A stretch of DNA of 54,473 nt from an uncultured Bacteroidota bacterium (lineage in GTDB: Bacteria; Bacteroidota; Bacteroidia; UBA4408). Within the stretch, counting starts at the first letter, position 1. Each line of letters starts with the position of its first letter. The notes under the pieces were generated by a model, which did no database searches, was not told the origin of the DNA, and worked only from the letters and a program-made list of their open reading frames with translations. A program made the position numbers and the translations under genes. Positions 28,736 to 40,094 of this stretch are shown piece after piece. The stretch spans positions 1 through 54,473 of the forward strand of contig CAIKXD010000328.1 in NCBI GenBank assembly GCA_903831265.1. Direction: 5' to 3'.

Positions 28736-30001
28736 CTAAGTTTTTTGCTTTTTCTTTTTAGCTGCAGGAAATAGAATATTGTTTAAAATTAATCTATAAC
28801 CAGGAGAATTGGGATGCAAACTTAAATCGGTTTGTGGATCACCTACATAATGTTGGTAGTCTTCTGGATCATGCCCACCGTAAAAGGTCCATGTTCCTTT
28901 GCCAAACTCGCCATGGATGTAACGTGCTTCATTTAATGATTTATTATCGCCCATAATTAATACACCAGGCTTAATAATATTTTTGTTGAAAGCAGTTGTT
29001 TGACCCATAAAACCTTTGATGATATTTTCATGATTTTGGCACAACATACTTGGCACTGGATCCCACTTTGCGCTAAAATCGAAGAGTACAAATAAATCAT
29101 TTTTTTGGGGCACTGTTCGTGGTACTTTTACATCAATATTACTAAACTCATACTCCATTGGATTTGTCACTAAGTTATAATTTTGAAATGCCAATCCTTT
29201 GGTATAATCAATTTTGGTACTATAATTTGGCGTACTTCCATCGCCATCAAACATACTTTCGCAAATGTCAACTCCTTCTGCTGATAGCGCAATATCATAA
29301 CTATCGGTGGCAGAACACATGGCAAAAAGAAAACCTCCACCAGCTGTAAAATCTCTTATTTTTTGCGCCACCGCCAATTTCAATTGCGATACTTTTTTAA
29401 ATCCTAAACGGTTGGCAGTTGCTTCACTTAATCGTTGTTCTTCTTGATACCATGCGGCATTGCGGTACATGGCATAAAACTTACCATATTGGCCTGTAAA
29501 ATCTTCGTGATGTAAATGTAACCAATCGTACATAGGCAGTTTTCCTAATAGTACTTCCTCATCGTACACCACTTCATAAGGAATTTCGGCATAGGTAAGT
29601 ACCATGGTTACTGCATCATCCCAAGGTAGTTTGTTTTTTGGAGAATACACGGCAACTTTAGGTGCTTTTTCCAGTTTCACTTCATCCATATTGGCTTCTG
29701 GATTGGCTATTTCTTGTAATATAGCGGTAGATTTAGCATCGGCAATTACCTCATAAGAAACGCCTCTAATTAAACATTCGTTTTCAATGGCTTTGATGTT
29801 TTTTATCATAAAACTACCTCCGCGGTAATTCAGTAACCAACTTATTTCAACATCATTTTTTAAAGTCCAATAAGCAATTCCATAGGCTTTAAGATGATTC
29901 TTTTGCTCCGTATCCATGGGGATAAGCAGGTAGGAGGCAAAGCTATTTGCTGTGTAGGCAAAAAGTATAGCAATAATCAATAAAAGTTTTTTGAACATCA
30001 T
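28736..30001 (-). CDS. Conserved secreted protein of the family often labelled 'asparagine synthetase B' in Bacteroidota; true function unknown
   Basis: ASYLLIPMDTEQKNHLKAYGIAYWTLKNDVEISWLLNYRGGSF; signal peptide; GGGFLFAMCSATDSYDIALSAEGVDI; no N-terminal Cys nucleophile or PP-loop seen. Confidence 0.7.
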   Translation of the reverse strand: MMFKKLLLIIAILFAYTANSFASYLLIPMDTEQKNHLKAYGIAYWTLKNDVEISWLLNYRGGSFMIKNIKAIENECLIRGVSYEVIADAKSTAILQEIANPEANMDEVKLEKAPKVAVYSPKNKLPWDDAVTMVLTYAEIPYEVVYDEEVLLGKLPMYDWLHLHHEDFTGQYGKFYAMYRNAAWYQEEQRLSEATANRLGFKKVSQLKLAVAQKIRDFTAGGGFLFAMCSATDSYDIALSAEGVDICESMFDGDGSTPNYSTKIDYTKGLAFQNYNLVTNPMEYEFSNIDVKVPRTVPQKNDLFVLFDFSAKWDPVPSMLCQNHENIIKGFMGQTTAFNKNIIKPGVLIMGDNKSLNEARYIHGEFGKGTWTFYGGHDPEDYQHYVGDPQTDLSLHPNSPGYRLILNNILFPAAKKKKQKT

Positions 30002-30117
30002 TTTTTAAATAATACTTTCAAAGATAGGAAATAATTAAAGGAATAGGTTTTGCTTAACTTTTTTTAATTAAGCTATATATTTCGCATTTACTCTTGCTAT
30101 AGTAAAATGATTATTTG

Positions 30118-30942
30118 TTACACAGTCAAATACAAATACACAAACACAAATGGAATTACCATCAATAAGCTATCAATACGATCTAAAATACCGCCATGTC
30201 CTGGTAAAAGTGTGCCAGAATCTTTAATGTTTTTACTTCGTTTATAGAGTGATTCTACCAAATCGCCGTAGTTGCCCGTAAGAACTGTTATTGCTGCCAA
30301 AATGGCCCAATCGGTGAATGAAATTATAGTGTAAAATTGTGCAATTGGATAGCTTAAGGCTAAAGCTAAAATTGCACCGCCCACAGCACCTTCCCAAGTT
30401 TTTTTTGGCGAAATGCGCTCAAATAGTTTGTTCTTTCCTAATTTTCTGCCAAATAAATAAGCACCTGTATCATTAGCCCAAACCAGGTAAAAGCATCCGG
30501 CTAATAATTCGGGATGAAAACCTGATTTTACACCTACTAAAAATGGGATTAAACTCATAGGTAAACCTACCCAAATAATACCTAGTAAAGTAAAGGCAAT
30601 TTGCCTAAATGGATTGCTTTTTTTACGATATAATTCGCCAATAAATACGATGCATATCAATGGAATAAGCAATGCCATAAACTTAGGTGGCAACTCATAA
30701 AAGACAGTAAGGAAACTTAACAAAAAAGCACTTGCGGCTATTAAAATGCCCATTATTTTTTGAGGCAAATTATCACCTTTAATGGCAATAGTATAAAACT
30801 CATTACATCCAATGATGGTCATGGTTAAAAATAAGATACCCAAGGTGATTGGATGGTAAAAAGACATTCCTAAAAGGACCACCACATAAGCGATACCCGT
30901 AATCGTTCTTTGCCAAAAATTACTCATTGGCTTGCGACTCAA
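30118..30942 (-). CDS. cdsA: Phosphatidate cytidylyltransferase
   Basis: C-terminal signature GRKLGKNKLFERISPKKTWEGAVGG...GDLVESLYKRSKNIKDSGTLLPGHGGILDRIDSLL. Confidence 0.95.
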   Translation of the reverse strand: MSRKPMSNFWQRTITGIAYVVVLLGMSFYHPITLGILFLTMTIIGCNEFYTIAIKGDNLPQKIMGILIAASAFLLSFLTVFYELPPKFMALLIPLICIVFIGELYRKKSNPFRQIAFTLLGIIWVGLPMSLIPFLVGVKSGFHPELLAGCFYLVWANDTGAYLFGRKLGKNKLFERISPKKTWEGAVGGAILALALSYPIAQFYTIISFTDWAILAAITVLTGNYGDLVESLYKRSKNIKDSGTLLPGHGGILDRIDSLLMVIPFVFVYLYLTV

Positions 30943-31165
30943 TAATAGCTTTTGCCTTTTCTACTAAATCGTTTGGAACATATAAGGATACTGTACCAAA
31001 AATAATATTGCTGCTATCTTTTTGATTCATCGTTACAGCTTCGATATCTTCATTCAGTAAAACTGACTTTAATAATTCGGCATATTGTAAATCACTTGTT
31101 TCGTGTATTTTGGTCCAGTTTTCCAATTTGTTTTTTTTAGTTTTATTACTCTTCTTCGCTTTCAA
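30920..31165 (-). CDS. DUF2007-type small protein
   Basis: WTKIHETSDLQYAELLKSVLLNEDIEAVTMNQKDSS...GTVSLYVPNDLVEKAKAIIES. Confidence 0.75.
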   Translation of the reverse strand: MKAKKSNKTKKNKLENWTKIHETSDLQYAELLKSVLLNEDIEAVTMNQKDSSNIIFGTVSLYVPNDLVEKAKAIIESQANE

Positions 31166-31769
31166 TTAAAAGAACATATAATTCTTGTGAAGGGCTTTCG
31201 CTGTTTTGGTTGATGGGATTTGTGATCATAGAAAGTAAGTTTGGAAAACTACCGTTATATTTTTTTCTAACCACATTTAAGGCCTCCTTCATATCGTTTA
31301 CCATTTGATTGGTAAAAGCCACCACCACTAAAATTTTTGCATTTAACAAGGCAGCTTTACTTGAGCCATGTTTTGATGAAACCATAATACTTCCAGTGCG
31401 TGCAATTAAGCTTTCGCAACTGCATACTACTATTGGTGTTTCTGCGGTATATTTATCAGAAAATGTAACTTCGGCAATGCCTAATAATTCTTGTATGATG
31501 CTTTCTTCGCAGGCTAAACCTGATGTCCAGCCACTTTCTTTAACTACGAAATCTAAGTTATCGATAAGCACGGCATTGTCTTCACAAAAAATAAATTTGC
31601 CACCCGCTTCTGTAAAGTTTTGGGCAAAAATTAATTCGGGCTCATCATCTGCTTTATAAAATACTTCGCTTTCAAAATCAATATTAGCAATTGATTCCTT
31701 GGCAGGCTTATTCATTAAAGCATTCCTGACTTTTTTTAATATTTTCTCTCTTGAGGTACTTTCTTCCAT
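31146..31769 (-). CDS. LUD domain (lactate utilization LutC-like) protein
   Basis: SREKILKKVRNAL N-terminus; ESLIARTGSIMVSSKHGSSKAALLNAKILVVVAF. Confidence 0.75.
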   Translation of the reverse strand: MEESTSREKILKKVRNALMNKPAKESIANIDFESEVFYKADDEPELIFAQNFTEAGGKFIFCEDNAVLIDNLDFVVKESGWTSGLACEESIIQELLGIAEVTFSDKYTAETPIVVCSCESLIARTGSIMVSSKHGSSKAALLNAKILVVVAFTNQMVNDMKEALNVVRKKYNGSFPNLLSMITNPINQNSESPSQELYVLLIESEEE

Positions 31770-31823
31770 TGTATTTTGTTAAGGCAAAAGTATAAAATAT
31801 GATGGGAAATTCAGCAAGTTTCT

Positions 31824-32408
31824 CTATTGCTTTTCAAATACCACAAACAACTCATTGTTTTCTCTTGGTTTGATTGAGTTGTGGCAAATATCAAAATGTT
31901 TGAATTTGAAATGAGTGCTAAATTGTTTTTCATACTCCTCTCTTTTTCCTCCAAAAGGTGGGTGTAGGGTATTTAAAGGAATATTAAAAAGTAAACCAAC
32001 TAGCTTTCCGCAAGGCTTTAATAATTCATGCATTTTTTTGATGTATGCATCACGCTGCCTTGGATCGAGCGCGCAAAAGAAAGTTTGCTCAACAATTAAA
32101 TCATATTGATTTTGATGGTTGAAAAAGTCATCGCAAATTAAATTTGATTTTGGAAAATGAGGCACACGCTGTGAAAAAGATGCTAAAGCTTGCGGCGCAA
32201 TGTCAATGATGTACGTGTTTTTAAATCCTTGTTCAAATAAATATTCTGCTTCGTGCGCATTGCCACAACCTGGAATTAAAATTTTGATATTTTTATCATT
32301 TAACTGATCGAAATATTGTTTTAATGGAGTGGTAATGGTGCCTGCATCCCATCCTGTTTCGTTGTTTTCCCAACGTTTTTCCCAATAATTTTTATCAATA
32401 ACTTCCAT
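31824..32408 (-). CDS. TPMT-family SAM-dependent methyltransferase
   Basis: YWEKRWENNETGWDAGTITTPLKQYFDQL...ILIPGCGNAHEAEYLFEQGF...EQTFFCALDPRQRDAY. Confidence 0.88.
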   Translation of the reverse strand: MEVIDKNYWEKRWENNETGWDAGTITTPLKQYFDQLNDKNIKILIPGCGNAHEAEYLFEQGFKNTYIIDIAPQALASFSQRVPHFPKSNLICDDFFNHQNQYDLIVEQTFFCALDPRQRDAYIKKMHELLKPCGKLVGLLFNIPLNTLHPPFGGKREEYEKQFSTHFKFKHFDICHNSIKPRENNELFVVFEKQ

Positions 32409-32411
32409 TAA

Positions 32412-33866
32412 TTATTTCTTTAATTCGAGTTTAATGACGCACTCTACATGGTGTGTATGCGGAAACATATCTACAGGTTGCACTGCAGTTACATCATATA
32501 AATGTGCCATAAGTGCAATGTCACGCGCTTGCGTAGCTGGATTACAGCTTACATATACCACTGTATTTGGTTTTATTTCATTGATTTTATTTACTACATC
32601 TAAATGCATGCCTGCGCGCGGAGGATCAGTAATAATGACCTCTGGCTTACCATGTGTAGCAATAAATTCATCATTCAACACATCTTTCATATCGCCAGCA
32701 AAAAAATCAGTGTTCGATATATTATTTACTGTTGAATTTATTTTTGCATCTGCAATAGCATCGGCCACATACTCTACGCCAATTACTTTTTTAGATTGAT
32801 TAGCCACAAAATTAGCAATGGTACCGGTGCCTGTGTATAAATCGTAGACCACTTCATTGCCTTGCAAATTGGCATATTTCTTTGCCAAAGTATACAACAC
32901 CGCAGCCTGCTTGGCATTGGTTTGATAAAAAGATTTCGGACCAATTTTAAAAATAAGTCCTTCCATATTTTCATTGATGTGGTCATTACCTTTAAATGTG
33001 ATGACATCTAAATCGCTAAAAGTATCGTTACGCTTGTGATTTACAATGTATAGCAAGGAAGTTATTTGCGGAAATGTTGTGCCTATATGATGCATCAACG
33101 CATTGATTTTTTCTTCTTCATTTTCATAGAATATCACAATCACCATTAACTCACCGGTGCTTGAAGTGCGCACCACCAGATTCCTCATCAGGCCATGTTG
33201 TGCCTTTAAATCAAAAAATGTATAGTTGTGTTTGAAACAAAAATTTCTTACTTCGTTTCTTATCTCATTGCTATAATTATCTTGCAGCCAACATTTTTCA
33301 ATATCTACCACTTTGTCAAACAAACCGGGAATATGAAAGCCTACTGCGTTTGAAAGCCCTGCTGCATCAGTAAAAGCATTTTCATTACTATCATCTGATG
33401 TATTTTTATTTTCAATAGCTTTATCAAAATCGTCCTTACTTAACCATTTTTTATTGCTAAATGTAAATTCTAATTTGTTTCTGTAGAAAGTTGTTTTTTC
33501 TGATGGGATGATGGGAAGTATCTCTGGATATGGCACTTTAGCGATTCTTTTAAGTGCATCTTCAACTTGTTTTTGCTTGAAAAACAATTGCCATTGATAA
33601 TCTAAATTTTGCCATTTACAACCCCCGCAAACACCAAAGTGTGCGCAAAAGGAAGGTGTTTGCTTTTCCGATTTTTGAATTAATTCGGTAATAAAACCTT
33701 CGGCATATTTATTTTTTTTGCGAGTAAGTTGAATGTTACAAACATCACCTGGTACTGCGCCTTTTACAAATATTACTAGGTCGTTGTGCCTTGCTACTGC
33801 TTGTCCTTCGGAACCAATATCTATGATAGTTATTCCTTCCAGATGCGGAAGTTGTTTTTTTTTCAT
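32412..33866 (-). CDS. rlmD: 23S rRNA (uracil(1939)-C(5))-methyltransferase RlmD
   Basis: TRAM-like N-terminus; HFGVCGGCKWQNLDYQ; DLYTGTGTIANFVANQSKKVIGVE; TDPPRAGM; VYVSCNPATQARDI. Confidence 0.92.
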   Translation of the reverse strand: MKKKQLPHLEGITIIDIGSEGQAVARHNDLVIFVKGAVPGDVCNIQLTRKKNKYAEGFITELIQKSEKQTPSFCAHFGVCGGCKWQNLDYQWQLFFKQKQVEDALKRIAKVPYPEILPIIPSEKTTFYRNKLEFTFSNKKWLSKDDFDKAIENKNTSDDSNENAFTDAAGLSNAVGFHIPGLFDKVVDIEKCWLQDNYSNEIRNEVRNFCFKHNYTFFDLKAQHGLMRNLVVRTSSTGELMVIVIFYENEEEKINALMHHIGTTFPQITSLLYIVNHKRNDTFSDLDVITFKGNDHINENMEGLIFKIGPKSFYQTNAKQAAVLYTLAKKYANLQGNEVVYDLYTGTGTIANFVANQSKKVIGVEYVADAIADAKINSTVNNISNTDFFAGDMKDVLNDEFIATHGKPEVIITDPPRAGMHLDVVNKINEIKPNTVVYVSCNPATQARDIALMAHLYDVTAVQPVDMFPHTHHVECVIKLELKK

Positions 33867-33922
33867 TTTTTGAACTTTAAATTTCAGTGAATATTGGTCA
33901 AGATATTTATTTAAAAGTTGAG

Positions 33923-34843
33923 CTATTTTTCCGTTGAGTTAATTCTGTGAATTTGAACCATAATATTTTCTACAGAATTTTTATTTAGTTCTGTATATGC
34001 AAACCATTTTTTACCTAAATCTTTTAAGGATGCTCCAAGGTGATAAACTTTAGTTTCATCTATAATTAGGAAGCGATCATGACTAAAATCAAATTTTCTA
34101 AGAACAAATTCTGGGTATTGTTCATTAGCTTTTTTTACATCCAGTAAGATCTGATTACTGATATTTTTAGTCAAAAGCAGAACCTTAACTTTTGTGTTCT
34201 TTTTAGTAAGATGTATAAGAGTAGTTTCATCAATGTAGTTATCGACTAAAATTATACTTTTTTTAGCACTCCGAATTATTTTTGAAGTTATACTGTAGGA
34301 ATCAAAAATTTGACCTTCGAAGTATATCCCTTGCTCTGTAATTTCATTTTTTCCTTCAAGTGCCTTAAATACTAAATCGAATTTTTGCTCACTTTCTAGT
34401 TGTTTTCTCTCAATTTTATCAATTCTAAAGTTAATAAGATTATTATCGAAAATAATTTGTCTCATTTCTACAAATGCATTTATAATTTTAATGCTTACTT
34501 CAATTGCCGTGGCACTATTTAAAACTGATGAAAGCATTGCTACACCTTGTTCAGAAAAAGCATATGGCAGTGTCCTTCTTTTTGCGGTCGCAGATTGCGA
34601 CTGCAAAAGGTTTGTATTTGTGGTCGCAATCTGCGACTGCAAATGATCCCATTCTGTTTTGGTAAGTTGAAACATAAAATTTGTAGGGAACCTACGCAAG
34701 TTACGTTTAACTTGCTCATTTATTCTTTTGGTTTCTACATCGTAAAGTGCTGCAAGATGATAATCTAACATAACCTGAATATTTCTAATTGAGAATATTC
34801 TTGATTCTATCACATTTGATGATATTTTATTTTTATTAGCCAA
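33923..34843 (-). CDS. ORF6N-domain protein with PLD-like C-terminal domain
   Basis: IQVMLDYHLAALYDVETKRINEQVKRNLRRFPTNFMFQLTKTEW...LPYAFSEQGVAMLSSVL (ORF6N); SAKKSIILVDNYIDETTLIHL...HDRFLIIDETKVYHLGASLKDLGKK (PLD-like). Confidence 0.88.
   Translation of the reverse strand: MANKNKISSNVIESRIFSIRNIQVMLDYHLAALYDVETKRINEQVKRNLRRFPTNFMFQLTKTEWDHLQSQIATTNTNLLQSQSATAKRRTLPYAFSEQGVAMLSSVLNSATAIEVSIKIINAFVEMRQIIFDNNLINFRIDKIERKQLESEQKFDLVFKALEGKNEITEQGIYFEGQIFDSYSITSKIIRSAKKSIILVDNYIDETTLIHLTKKNTKVKVLLLTKNISNQILLDVKKANEQYPEFVLRKFDFSHDRFLIIDETKVYHLGASLKDLGKKWFAYTELNKNSVENIMVQIHRINSTEK
34587..34637. repeat. Palindromic in-frame duplication inside the ORF6N gene
   Basis: GTCGCAGATTGCGAC (34587-34601) and its exact reverse complement GTCGCAATCTGCGAC (34623-34637), 36 bp apart, each followed by TGCAAA. 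Confidence 0.9.
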
Positions 34844-34898
34844 AAGTTCAATATTTATCGTAATACTTTATAAATCTACTAACTTGGAATTAAAAGAA

Positions 34899-35486
34899 TT
34901 ATTTTTTTGCAGATGCAGCTTGGTTCTTTTCAAACTCTCTCACTAATTCTTCTACCGATTTACCCAAGTTGTTAATGCTAGCTTGGGCATCTTTAGCCAA
35001 CTGACTTTCAGGATATTTTTCAATCACTTGTTTGTAAATTTTACGGGCATTAGCAGTATCTCTTAATTGGTCATCATAAATCATACCTTGCATAAACAGT
35101 GCATAAGGGGCATTTTTATAGGTAGGATATTTGCTCATTACTCTACCCAAATAACTCAAAGCTGGTTGCGATAATTGTAAGCTATTGGCTAGTTCACCTG
35201 CTTTAAAAAGATATTCGGGTGATTTGGCTTCATCTGGAAAATAAGAAGCAAACTCATCGTAAGTGCGCATAGCAAACATAGCGGTTCCTTGATCTAAAGG
35301 CATATTGCGGGTTGCTTGCATTTTGCCTTCAATAGAATCTATCATGTGCTTATATTTTTCTTTACTTGTAGCCAGTGTTGCTTTGCTACTGTCTTCTTGT
35401 TCAGTTTTATTATTACTGCATGCAGCCAAAAGCACTATAGCGATTGCTGTTAAAAAGATACCTGAGAAATAGTTTTTTATTTTCAT
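34899..35486 (-). CDS. TPR-containing lipoprotein (YfgM/BamD-like)
   Basis: Lipobox VLLAACSNNK; AKSPEYLFKAGELANSL...YPTYKNAPYALFMQGMIYDDQLRDTANARKIYKQVIEKYPESQLAKDAQ. Confidence 0.8.
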   Translation of the reverse strand: MKIKNYFSGIFLTAIAIVLLAACSNNKTEQEDSSKATLATSKEKYKHMIDSIEGKMQATRNMPLDQGTAMFAMRTYDEFASYFPDEAKSPEYLFKAGELANSLQLSQPALSYLGRVMSKYPTYKNAPYALFMQGMIYDDQLRDTANARKIYKQVIEKYPESQLAKDAQASINNLGKSVEELVREFEKNQAASAKK

Positions 35487-35488
35487 AT

Positions 35489-36046
35489 TTATTTTTTGGG
35501 AAATTTCATTTTATAATCTACGTCAATTTTACCTTTAGAAATGTCATTAAGTTTACCTTTAAGCAAGGTACGTTTAAAAGAACTCAATCTATCTGTAAAT
35601 AGTTTACCTTCAATATGATCGTATTCATGTTGAATAATACGTGCGGCTATACCTGCAAATTCTTCTTCGTAATATTCAAAGTTTTCGTCATAATATCTTA
35701 CTAAAATATTTGGCTTACGCATCACATCTTCGCGCACGGTAGGTATGCTTAAACAGCCTTCATTAAACGACCATTCTTCGCCATTCTCTTCCACTATAAT
35801 TGGGTTAATGAACACTTGTACAAAATCTTTTAAATCGGGTTCTTTGTCTTCAAAAGGACTAGCATCCACAATAAAAAGTCTTATTGATTTGCCAATCTGC
35901 GGAGCAGCTAAACCAACACCACTGGCTTCGTACATGGTATCAAACATGTTATTAATAAGCTCTTCAAGATTTGGGTAATCTTTGTCAATGTCCACTGCTT
36001 TCTTTTTAAGCACTTGATCTCCGTATGCTACAATAGGTAATATCAT
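35489..36046 (-). CDS. def: Peptide deformylase
   Basis: GVGLAAPQIG; EGCLSIP; QHEYDHIEGKLF. Confidence 0.96.
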   Translation of the reverse strand: MILPIVAYGDQVLKKKAVDIDKDYPNLEELINNMFDTMYEASGVGLAAPQIGKSIRLFIVDASPFEDKEPDLKDFVQVFINPIIVEENGEEWSFNEGCLSIPTVREDVMRKPNILVRYYDENFEYYEEEFAGIAARIIQHEYDHIEGKLFTDRLSSFKRTLLKGKLNDISKGKIDVDYKMKFPKK

Positions 36047-36477
36047 TTTATTGAATTCAAATTTTTATGAGGTTGACTGAGGTAATTCTGCAACATAATA
36101 GTAGCACTAATTTGATCTACCAGGGCTTTATCTTTACGATCATTTTTTTTTAAACCACCAAGTAACATCGATTGTTGAGCTATGGCTGAGGTAAATCTTT
36201 CATCTATACGTGCTACTGGAATTGTGGGAAAAGCACTATTTAATTTTTTAATAAATCCTTTGATATAACGTTCAACATCGTTAACGGTATTGTCTAATTT
36301 TTTAGGTAAGCCAATTAAAAATAACTCTATAGTTTCTGTTTTGCAGTAGATTTGAAGATATTCTTCAATTTTTTCGGGATGTAATGTGCATAAGCCAGTG
36401 GCAATCATTTGTAGATTGTCGGTTACAGCAATACCAACCCTTTTGGTACCATAATCAAAACACATTATTCTTGGCAT
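36043..36477 (-). CDS. ruvX: Putative pre-16S rRNA nuclease / Holliday junction resolvase-like YqgF
   Basis: MCFDYGTKRVGIAVTD; ARIDERFTSAIA; KDKALVDQISATIMLQNYL. Confidence 0.92.
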   Translation of the reverse strand: MPRIMCFDYGTKRVGIAVTDNLQMIATGLCTLHPEKIEEYLQIYCKTETIELFLIGLPKKLDNTVNDVERYIKGFIKKLNSAFPTIPVARIDERFTSAIAQQSMLLGGLKKNDRKDKALVDQISATIMLQNYLSQPHKNLNSIK

Positions 36478-36542
36478 GAGGGCAAATATAAGCAGTAAAT
36501 TTCAAAGGAAAAATGCGGCCCTGATTGCTTATCAAAGTTTAA

Positions 36543-38189
<1,647 letters not shown>

Positions 38190-38331
38190 TCAATCAAAGC
38201 TATTTAAAAAGTATAAAATGCATTTATTGTATTTATTTTTACGAATTGCTTAACAATATGAAAATCAGGAGTGTAAAAATATTTCTTGATAAAATTTGTT
38301 TAAATATTTTTTAAAAAAAGTATTGAACAAA

Positions 38332-40092
38332 TTAAATACTTGACGATGTTACTGAATTATGCGAATGATTTAATTCAAAATAAATTCCCTTTTCTTGCAT
38401 CAATTCATCATGATTGCCGCTCTCCATCAATTTTCCTTTATCAAGCACTAAAATTTTATTAGCCGATTTGATAGTACTCAGGCGATGTGCAATAATAATA
38501 GAAGTTCTATTTGCCGTTAATTTTTCTGATGCAATTTGAATAAGTTGTTCAGATTCTGAATCAATTGATGAGGTGGCTTCATCTAAAATCATGATGGATG
38601 GATTGTGGAGATAAGCACGCAAAAAAGAAATTAATTGTCGTTGTCCTGTACTTAATAAACTTCCTCTTTCCATTACTTGGTAATGCAAACCGTTTGGTAA
38701 TTTATCGATAAAAACTTTCATGCCTGTTTCCTCAGCGGCTTTAAGTACTTCGGTTTCAGTTATTTTTTGATTGTTTAAAATTACATTATCATAAATGCTT
38801 CCCGGAAACAAAAATACATCCTGCATCACGGTGCCAATCAATTGTCGGAGATGATTCAATTCATATTCCATGATATTAATGCCATCAATAAGAATTTCAC
38901 CTTTTTGAATTTCGTAAAACCGACATAAAAGCGCTGCAATGGTTGTTTTTCCTGAGCCTGTGGCACCTACAAAAGCAATATTTTGTCCTGGTTCAATCGT
39001 AAATGATATGCCTTTAATAACCCAATCTTCATTAACGTAGGCAAACCAAACATCTTTAAATTCTATTTTGCCATTTAAGTGTGTGGGTTTTAATGTGCCA
39101 TTGTTTACATTAAATTCTTCTGTTTCAATTACTTTAATTACACGCTCACTGCACACCATGCCCATTTGCAATGTATTGAAGCGGTCGGCCAATTGCCTTA
39201 TAGGGCGAAAAAGCATATTGATATACATGATAAAAGCAATAATAACACCCACAGATAAATTACTTTGTAAAGATTCTTTAGCACCCCACCAAACCAATAG
39301 TCCAATACTAGTGGCAGATAAAATTTCAACTACAGGAAAAAATACTGAATAATGCCAAACCGATTTATTATTTGCATTGCGGTGCGCATCATTAATGGTA
39401 TTAAATTTTTGATATTCTTGATTTTCTCTGTTAAATATTTGCACTACACTCATGCCATTGATATGCTCTTGTACAAAGGCATTTAGCTGTGCTACTTGCG
39501 TTCTTACATCATTAAAAGCTGCCCGAATGGCATTTTTAAAAATATAGGTAGCATAAAGTAAAACCGGTATAGTGGTTAGGCTCAGCAGCGTAATTTTCCA
39601 ATTTGTAAAAAACATCACTAAAATAATGATAATTACTTTTAATAAATCGCCGGCAATATCTAAAAAGCCTTGCGAAAAAACATCGGATATGTTTTGTATA
39701 TCGCTAATACTTCTTGTAACCAAAGTACCCACGGGTGTTTTATCAAAATAATCGAGTTTAAAATTGATGAGTTTTTTGTATAATTTCATTCTAATTTCGT
39801 GCACCACATGTAAGGCCAATAAATTACTAATGAAGCCTGAAAAATATTGTACGCTAGTTTCTAAAATTAATGCAACAATAATGAGAATACTAATTTTGCC
39901 GAGCCCGTTTAAATCGTTTTTAGTAATATATTCATCAAATGCATATTGCACCAGATAGGGGCGAAGCGGAGATAAAAAGGCGCCCAGTAAAGTAAGTGTA
40001 GCAGCAGCCCAAAGTAAACTTTTGTGTCCCTTAGTAAAACTAATTATTTTTTTGAACAGCCCAACATCAAAGGCTTTACCAGCAACCGACAT
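38332..40092 (-). CDS. ABC transporter, fused permease/ATPase (MsbA-like exporter)
   Basis: Walker A GATGSGKTT; signature LSTGQRQLISFLRA; Walker B IMILDEATSSIDSESE; N-terminal TM region. Confidence 0.94.
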   Translation of the reverse strand: MSVAGKAFDVGLFKKIISFTKGHKSLLWAAATLTLLGAFLSPLRPYLVQYAFDEYITKNDLNGLGKISILIIVALILETSVQYFSGFISNLLALHVVHEIRMKLYKKLINFKLDYFDKTPVGTLVTRSISDIQNISDVFSQGFLDIAGDLLKVIIIILVMFFTNWKITLLSLTTIPVLLYATYIFKNAIRAAFNDVRTQVAQLNAFVQEHINGMSVVQIFNRENQEYQKFNTINDAHRNANNKSVWHYSVFFPVVEILSATSIGLLVWWGAKESLQSNLSVGVIIAFIMYINMLFRPIRQLADRFNTLQMGMVCSERVIKVIETEEFNVNNGTLKPTHLNGKIEFKDVWFAYVNEDWVIKGISFTIEPGQNIAFVGATGSGKTTIAALLCRFYEIQKGEILIDGINIMEYELNHLRQLIGTVMQDVFLFPGSIYDNVILNNQKITETEVLKAAEETGMKVFIDKLPNGLHYQVMERGSLLSTGQRQLISFLRAYLHNPSIMILDEATSSIDSESEQLIQIASEKLTANRTSIIIAHRLSTIKSANKILVLDKGKLMESGNHDELMQEKGIYFELNHSHNSVTSSSI

Positions 40093-40094
40093 AC

